Assembly (NCBI GenBank): GCA_033065855.1
Contig: JAVXUO010002176.1
Location: forward strand, 62,001 to 126,000
Reading direction: 5' to 3'
Source: Escallonia rubra
Taxonomy: Eukaryota; Streptophyta; Magnoliopsida; Escalloniales; Escalloniaceae
DNA length: 64,000 nucleotides
Every line of letters starts with the position of its first letter. Position 1 is the stretch's first letter. The notes under the pieces were generated by a model, which saw nothing but the letters and a program-made list of their open reading frames with translations, did no database searches and was not told the origin of the DNA. Shown one piece after another: positions 44,701 to 53,700 of this stretch. The position numbers and the translations under genes were made by a program.

Positions 44701-47700
44701 TATATATATATTTTTTACTATGTACAATTAGTATTTAATTTCTAAGCAATTTGGATTTAAGAAAGTGCATAAAAAGACGGAGTGCAATTTAATTGAACCA
44801 TCCAGCAGTAGTACAATACCATCAAATGCATAAAAACTACCACCAAATGGATTATATTCATAATAAAAGTGGCAATATAGCATTAAAGTTCCAACTAACA
44901 AGCAAAATTGGTTTCAACATCCCACAATTTTTAACCATGAATCAGACATTATATTGAACCATAGCTTTAAGCCTTTAACACACTCCCTCCGTCCCTAAAA
45001 AACTGATCATATTTCCTTTTTGGGCCGTCCCAAAAAAAGTGATCACTTCCAAATTAGGAAAGATTCTATAGGTATTTTTACATACTTACCCTTTTTATAC
45101 TTTTTTATTCTATTTCTCTCACCACATTTAATTCTCTACCAACTCATTTTTTCTCTCCTGGTCCACCACTTTACACTCTTTTATTCTATTTCTCTCTACA
45201 CATTTAACACTTTACCAACCAATTTTCTCTCTCATGTCTCACTCTCTTTCCCCCTCTCTAAAGGGTAAAATGGGAAAGACACAATATATAACCTAAATCC
45301 TTAATATACGTGCAAAGTAAAATGGATCAATCTTTTAGGGACGGAGGGAGTATTAAACAATAAACACTGTTTATAAATTGGTTCCAAGAACAAAGTTTGG
45401 ACTTTCTACCAAAATTGGTTCCAACTTCCAATTAGCAATCCACATCCAAGTCACAAAAGGTAGCAAAGAGAGATTTGGGACAGAAGAGAGGAAGACAGAG
45501 ACTTATCTTTGGAGAAATGCTGCCGGAGGTGACTAGACGTCTTCTCGAGTGGTCGCCGGTGGTCGCGGGTGGTCGTTTGTGGTCGCGGCAGGTTGCGGGT
45601 GGTCGAGGGTAGTCGCCGGTGGTCGCCGAAGTCGTCGGTGGTCACGAGCGGTTGCGAAGAGGCACCACTGGTCTCTCTCTCAGTCTCCCAATTTGATCTG
45701 CCGGAATAGGTTTGTACAAACTTTTCTACCCATGAGTTGGATCCACACCCGATCCATATCCGATCTGCACCCTATCCGCACCCGAAATTCAGAAAATTAA
45801 AGGAAAATGTTGGATCCGCACCCAACCCCCACCCGACCCCGATACTTCCCCCCTTTTGAAGCACCCGTGCTTCATAGTTGGCCACTATAGGGGTATTTTG
45901 GTCTTTTAATATTTTTCAGGTGGCAGCTAGGGTTGCATCCTAATCTTTTTTTGCAGCTTTTTGGCAACCCTAGGCCTCTATATAAACAGCCTCCAGGCAT
46001 CCGCTAAACACATTTAAAAACCCCCAGAGTTTGTTAGTATTCTGTGAGGCCTTACATTATAGACGTAATATATTGTGATCCCCTCCCCCATATACATATT
46101 CATACCACTTGTACACTCCATTCTCTTGCATGGTGGATACATCCAAACCTTAGTTGCACAAAGCGAAAGCGGGGGCGGGGGCGGGAGCGGGAACGGGGGC
46201 GGGGGAGCGTAAGCACCAAGAAGAATATGAGGTTGGGAGCGGCTTGAATAAATAAATGCGTAAAGAGTATTATCATTTGTTTAGTATAGTTTACATAGCC
46301 AGCAACAACAGACAATGAGGCTTTAAGGACTTGAAGGAGAAGAGAAACAAGGAATTGAGTTGAAAAGGGCTTGATTTTCAGGTATTATCTCGCTTGTTCC
46401 ATGCATCTCTATCCAGCTAACGGGATCGAGTTCCCATATTAGCTTGGGACGAGATCCCATGGAGCTCCTAACTTGAGATCGCAAAAACGAGTTTCCGAGA
46501 GAGAAACGTCACCTTATCAGGAGTTTCCTGCAACTAAGATCCAAACTAGTAATCAGGCAATCCAGATGAAAAAATCATCTTCTCTAGGGTCAAAACTACG
46601 AGGTTTTGATCCCAACTAATCAGATCGGGTTCGTAGGCTACTCAACCTCCGATGTTGAGTTCAAACTAGATAAGTAGGTAGAATTAGGGTTGTTCTTGCT
46701 TTCAATAAAAATCGTCAAAATCAATAAAATAAGTATAGACCTATTTAGGGCAGTGTTATTAAAGGCGCAGGCGCACCTAAGGCGCAAAAGGTCCCTGGAG
46801 CCTAGGCGCAAGGCGCGCGCCTTTTCGAAGCAAGGCGCAATATTAAAATAAATAAATAATAGTGCATTAAAACAATAAAATTAAGTAAAAAAAATTCAAA
46901 ACATGATAATTAATAAACTTCCAAACAATAGAAAAAGTTTCAAATATCATAACACCATAATATAACAAACTTCCAACATTAGAAAAGTCTTAAATCCACT
47001 GAATCATAGCAAATCACTAAAATTTAAGTGAACATAACACCACCGTCTTCATCATCACTAAGGGCCAAGGCAACAACGCATTCTTCAAATGGAATCATAG
47101 GCTCTAAGTCTGGTAGAGACTCCTCCTCAACTTCATCTTGTTCGTCTACCACCTGGACTAAAGAACTAGATATAGTTGACGTTGCAGCCCTATCTGATGA
47201 CGACCTTCTTGCTGCTGACCTTGAATGGTAGTTGGGCTCCGTAGGGTCACTTTCAAACACGTTGTCACCGTCTTCATCTGCATCTTCATCAGGCCTCCCA
47301 AGTAACCACTCATTACTTTCATCGATATTATCCAATACAATAGGATCAATCGTGTCGCGGGAATTGTATCGCCGCTTTAACGCTCTATTGTATTTTACAA
47401 ACACCAAATCATTCAAGTGACTTTGTTCAAGCCTATTCCTTTTCTTGCTATGAAGCTGTAAAGTACAGTAAACAAATTGATTAGTAGTCATTGCATAAGA
47501 AATAAATATGAACGTTAGCGTAACACTTTACTACTAGATTTAGACTTACATGCTCAAAAATGCTCCAGTTACGTTCACAGCCAGAAGCACTACAAGTGAG
47601 ACTCAAAACCTTTATTGCAAACTTTTGCAAGTGAGGCGTTGATGACCCGTATGAAGCCCACCATTCCGCTATTCAATGCACGAAAATTGCAAAACTAATA

Positions 47701-50700
47701 AGTGATGTAACTATTCATTAATTTACATATCATAATGAGTGCTATAAAACAAAAAAATAATACCTGGTGCTTTTCTATTTCTCATCCTCTTTGACATGGA
47801 ATTCCCAAGTAAACCCTCCGCTCTTTTATACTTACTCAACTCATTGTCAATTGCATCTTGTACTGCCATATCAGGGTTCAACCTTTGAATGCAATCATAC
47901 AAACCCGTCATAACAGTTTCATTACTCTCAATGTCTGGGGTTGAGTAGTAATACTCAGGGTTCAAGAAATAACCAGCAGCATGCAAAGGACAATGGAGTT
48001 GAATACTCCATCTACTGTCAATAATCTCAAAAACCTCCTTATACTTCAACTCGTTCCCATGGAAAGCACTTGCAATAGCATCTTTAGCTTTATCCATAGC
48101 CTTGTAAATGTAACCCATTGGAGGTTTTTTCTCACCATCAACCAATCTAAGTACCGGAATAAGAGGGCATGCTACCTTTAATGTATACACAACATTATTC
48201 CAAAATGAAGGCATTAATACTATTTTTGCCACTCGTTTGCCTTGCATCTCCTTTGACCATTTGCTATTGCCCCACTCTTCCGACGTAAACATTTTTTTCA
48301 AGTTATTTTGCTCTTCATGAATCCTTGACAAAGTGATAGTGGCAGTAGCAAACCTCGTTTTGCCAGGCCTAAGCAACTCTCTTTTTGCAAATTTTCTTAA
48401 CAAGTTTACAACACCCGAGCGATTATATATGTAACCATTCAAAGCAAGAGCCTTTTGAAATGTTGACTTCATCTTAGGTAACTTAAATATGTCCTCTAAG
48501 ATCAAGTCAATGCAATGCGCAGCACATGGTGTCCAAAATAGGTGTGGATAATCACGCTCCAATAACTTGCCTATCATACAAAATTGCAAATAGATTGAAA
48601 AATTAAATGTTGAAGTATCTATTAGCTAATAATATTGTATATATTAAAAATTAAGTTACTTGAGCTATATTATATGTTAAAATATACTAACCTGCCTTCA
48701 CGTTGTTCGAGGCACTGTCAGTGACAACTTGAACCACATTCTTTGGCCCAACCTTCTCAATGGTCTTCTTAATCAAGTCATACATCAAGTCTCCGGTTTT
48801 CGAATATTCGGAAGCATCAACGGAGTCAAGAAACAAACTTCCTCTAGGACTATTTGCTAAAAAGTTAATTGAAGTCCTTTCTTTCTTGTCCTTCCATCCA
48901 TCACACATAATCGAACAACCGCTTTTCTCCCACTCTTCTTCATGATCCTTCATCAACTTACGTGTATTATCAACCTCTTTCTGCAGTAGGGTAACCCTAA
49001 TCTCATGATAACTCGGTGGCTTTAAACCCGGACCATATTGCCCAATAGCCTCAACCATAGCCGAAAAGCTGTCAAAGTTGACGGCATTGAATGCAATCCC
49101 CACATCATAAAAAAATCTTGCTATTGCACCACAAGCCCGATTTCTCATCTCCTTTTTCGCTTCTTCATTTTCAAAAACCGTGGATTGCTTCATCTTTCTC
49201 TTTCTCACTACGTCTTCCGGGTCTAGGGTGAAGTACACGTCAATTGGGCCCTTAGCCTTTGGATTCCTACGAGGAGGTTGACAAGAACTCCCGCTGGATG
49301 AAATTCCCTTCTTCCTGGATATCTCAACTACATCATCGTCCTCGTCTTCTTCTTCATCATTGAAAACGCTATCAAAATATGGGACGCACTTAGCTAATTC
49401 TTTCTTTTCCTTGACAGAATGTAGCAATTCTTTCATCTCATTTCTTACATGTTCTGGGCACTCTCGACATGTTGAAGCGTTCCTATAACCTCCAGCAAGG
49501 TGTTGCTTATGTCGATAAATACCACCCCTTGTAATCTTTTGACAAAAATTACAAGTGACTGCATTTTTATCGCTCGGATTAGCCATACGTCCATATTTCC
49601 AAGTTGGGTCCTTTGTATCGATGCTTGCGTTCGACATGTATATATTCCTGAGATTAAATTATATTGATAATAAAATTAGCTTAAAAACCTTAAGATAATA
49701 CAAACAATGTACGATCAATTGTGGTGACCATGAAGATTAATACAAACAATTGATAATACAGTGAAGTCATGAACAAACAATTGACCTTAAGATAATACAA
49801 ACAATGAAGTCATGAACAAACTTGATTAGCTTATTTCAGAGTTAATCGTCATGTTAGATTTCCAGTTTATGCCCTAATTCCACGTTGACGACCTAATTTT
49901 AAGATAATACAAACAGTTAATCGTCATGTTAGATTTCCAGTTTATGCCCTAATTCCCCTAAATAATTGAGCTAAACAGCAGCTAAACAACAAAATATTGA
50001 AAACAAACAATTGATAATACAGTGTAGCAGTATTTAGCACTTAGCAGCACTGTAGCAGCAACAGAATGGGAGGGAAAAGAGTCTCACGAACCAGCAAAAG
50101 AACTGGTGCAGGTCAGCAGGTGAGAAGCTGCTTCGATGGAGCAGCCGAGCAGCAAGGCGAAGAGAAACTGCTGCAATGTCAGCTGGAGCAGCGGCCGGAG
50201 CGACGGGGTTTCGACGGCAACGGGATTCCCGTTTCGGGAAAGGCGATGCGGCAGCGCAGGTGAGAGAGAAGCTGCTTCGGTGGAGCAGTCGAGCTCGAGC
50301 AGCAAGGCGAAGTGTCGGCCGGAGCAGCGGCCGGAGCAGAGGCCGGAGCAGCGAGATTTCAGCGGCGATGTGCAGGTGCGACTGTGCGAGAGAAGCTGCT
50401 TTGGTGAGAGAGACAGAATTGGATGTTGAAATTTAGGTTTGTAAAATTGAAATGTTTATTACGAAAATCAACGGTAAAGAGATGATGGCACATGACCACA
50501 TCCAACGGCTGTGGGTTATGCGCCTAGACGCGCGCCTTCTTGAATGCGCTGAGCCTAGGCTAGGCGAGGCGCGGATGTTGCGCCTGAGCGCGCCTTGCGC
50601 CTAGGCGCGCCTTTAATAACACTGATTTAGGGTATGATCTATGTTACATGGACTCGATGTCGGTGTTCAAATAGGCCACGTGTCCGAGTGTCGGACTCGC

Positions 50701-53700
50701 TAAATTCTGAAATTAGAGAACACGGGGACACAGATCCGAATTTGGACACGGACACGGATTGAACATTTATTTTCAAAAGAGTGCTTTATATGAGATTAGT
50801 ACAAACTATAGGGGTGGATTAGATATTATGAAAAGTAGCATGTATTCTGATGTGGGAAGAAAAGGATAACATGTGAAGGTCATTTATTATGACCCACACG
50901 CCTATTCACAAGTCAGACGCCTCTCTCTCTCTCTCTCTCTCTCTCCCTCTCCATATCTTCTTCTTACTTCAACTTAATCTTCCATCATCAATGGCGTTCT
51001 CTCCTCTTTTCTCTCCTACCCAGATATGGACTCCTTCCTCCTTAGACCTTCATCTTCCATCATCCATGGCGATAGATTTGCAGAGATGCCTCTCCAATTG
51101 GCGACGTGGCGTGTCCATCCGGCAAATGGCGTGTCCGGTACGGCATATCCAGATCCGTGTCGTGTCGTGTTGATATTTTGACCCAAACTGCCGAGTCCAT
51201 GTAACATAGGGTTTGATGAGGTACCTAACACCTTCTCGTCATATAAATTAATCCCTGGATCCGAATTTAGAGTTACCAGCCTAGATTGCTTATTGTTATA
51301 GTGTTACTGTAAAGTTGATATCATAACTAGTCAGGGAATTAAGAAAAGCGTTAAGTATGACTTTTATATTGATCACTTCCACTCTATTGACTGAGTCGAG
51401 CTGCCCACTTTTCTCTCCATTTCTGTGTCTGATTCAGTTGCTTTTATCATCAGGAGAACTTAAGTTGGTTAAAGAAGGTTTTTAACATGTAACCAGTTGA
51501 CAAAAGAATGATCTACTGACTACTGTTTTAGAAGCCCAGTTCATTATAGAGTTCTGGGTCAGACTTTATTCAGTACTTATATATTTCTTACTGTGAACAT
51601 TCTTATTCTTTCCAATTAACGAGTATGCTCTTCAGGCTGGTGGCTCTGTAAGTTCCAATGGACGACTTCAGGGGCGCCTTGAAGTTTCTAGGGCATTTGG
51701 AGATCGCCAGTTTAAGAAGGTTTCTTAGTTCTCTCTTTTTGCAAATTTACATGTTCATTTTGTTTTATTCTTGTCATAGGTAAAAAGAGATGATCCACAT
51801 CTAGTTTTCCGGTCGATGATATCTTTTTTAGGAATCTGGCTAGTCAGTTGTTTCTCCTTATGTGTGTCACTTTTAGCCCCCTTTGTTTCTAAAACCTATG
51901 GCTACAGCCTACGCTATTGATGGTTACCATTTTATTCTCGACCTGTTTCTTACCTCAGATTCATCTTTGCCATGTGGGGATAAAAATGAAAGGGCCACAA
52001 TGTAGATTTAAGGATGTAACTTAGTTAATAAATAGTTACTGAAACGAAGTATTGAAGCAAAAGGTTCTTTCTCGCTGCTCCTCTCTCCTCCCATCTGCCA
52101 CTAGCGCTGTGCTTACTTCACACTCAAGAGGAGTTTTAGCTTGTTTATGAAATGATCACACGAGATTTTGGTCCCAGGAAAACATACCGGTCCTTCGCCT
52201 GTGCCTACCAAGCCAAAAAAAAAAAAAATTAGCTTTGATAAATGGGGATCAAGCACCTATTATTATATCTGCTTTTGGTTGATCTGAACTCTTCTATCCA
52301 TCCATGTTGAATTTCTGACTAGTCTGTTTGTGCAAAGAACAAAGCCTAATAGTAAGAGGTGAGCTAACTTATGTGTGTATGTACACAAAGAGTAACAGGT
52401 GACCCATAAGATCACGGCTACAATTTTTGGATTTACATAAATCATGACTGTAACAAATATCTGTAAACAAATGGCCCAGTATGTAAGGTGCAGCGGATCA
52501 TCGGACTGCTGGTGGTTGTGGTAGTGACGAACAGAGGAATGAAATGAAACTTTGGAGAGATTAGATGTAAACCAATGGTGGAAACAGAGAGGAGAATTAA
52601 AAGGTGTGCCCATAGTTGCACGAAGCGGGCACTGATTGACAAGCTCTGTGCTCTCGGTGAGGGTAGTCTGCAACAGACAAGGAGGTTTTAAGGACTTGAA
52701 GGAACAGGGAAACAAGGAACTCAGTCAAAAAGGGCTTGATTTCTAGGGACCCCCTAACTTGTTCCATGCATCTCTGTCCAGCTGACGAGATCGAGTTCCC
52801 ATATTAGCTTGGGACACGATCCCATGGAGCTCCTAAGTTGGTATTGCAAAATCGAGTTTTCGCGAGAGAAGCGTCACCATATGAGGACTTTCCTGCTACT
52901 AAGGGTGTGCCGGATAGGGTATGTTAAACTATTGTTTCTGTTGCTAGTTCATTGCAAGTGTTGCCAGTGGTGGTGGAGGGTATTAATGGGTGTTTACGGT
53001 GCCTGGTAGCTTGGCTATTACGATGCCGTAACGGGATAAACATAGATAAATCTGGGCCCTTGAAAAACTTGGATCATGTTGAGAGGGATGTTGTTGCATG
53101 TATTCCGTGACGAGAAGGAGCCAAATTACTAGCTAAGGCCATGTAGATTTAGCATGAAAGTTCCTTTTGAGCTTTGAATCCTAGTACAGTTTGATGCATC
53201 ATCATTTGAAATAAGTGTGTTGTTTGCAGGTGGGTGTTGTTGCCACCCCAGATATCCATTCTTTTGATCTTACGGAGAGAGACCACTTCATCATTCTTGG
53301 CTGTGATGGCTTGTGGGGGGTACCTCTTTTATTAATTGCCTTGTGCATTAGAAAGCTATTCTGTTGGTCCATCTTTATCAAGTGATTCACTAGCATTAAT
53401 TGTTTGTTCTTTGTTTTCCAGGTTTTTGGACCAAGTGATGCTGTTGAGTTTGTTCACAAGCTGTTAAAGGTTACTTTCACTTTCAATTTAGTGTTCATAA
53501 TTATCATTCTGACAGAGATTAGTCATTTGAAGTTTACCAAACTGTATGCGCTGGCTTTCGCTCTACAATGTCTTTATTGTGACGGTGAACCACTCCAAAC
53601 TGTCAATGACTGCATTTAAGGAAAATTGTCTTCCTTTTTTAATAATTGGGACTTTTTAACCAATTTACGAGTGGTGTCCATCACGAATATCACAGTGAAC

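Noticed and set aside
50066..50436. GC-rich frames upstream of the hAT transposase as an extra exon or second gene
   Set aside because: They read repeats of GCAGCGGCCGGAGC and run opposite to the transposase; more likely 5' untranslated or binding-site sequence of the transposon.
52263..52715. 150-codon minus-strand frame in intron 7
   Set aside because: It crosses the boundary of a MITE and has no recognisable domain.
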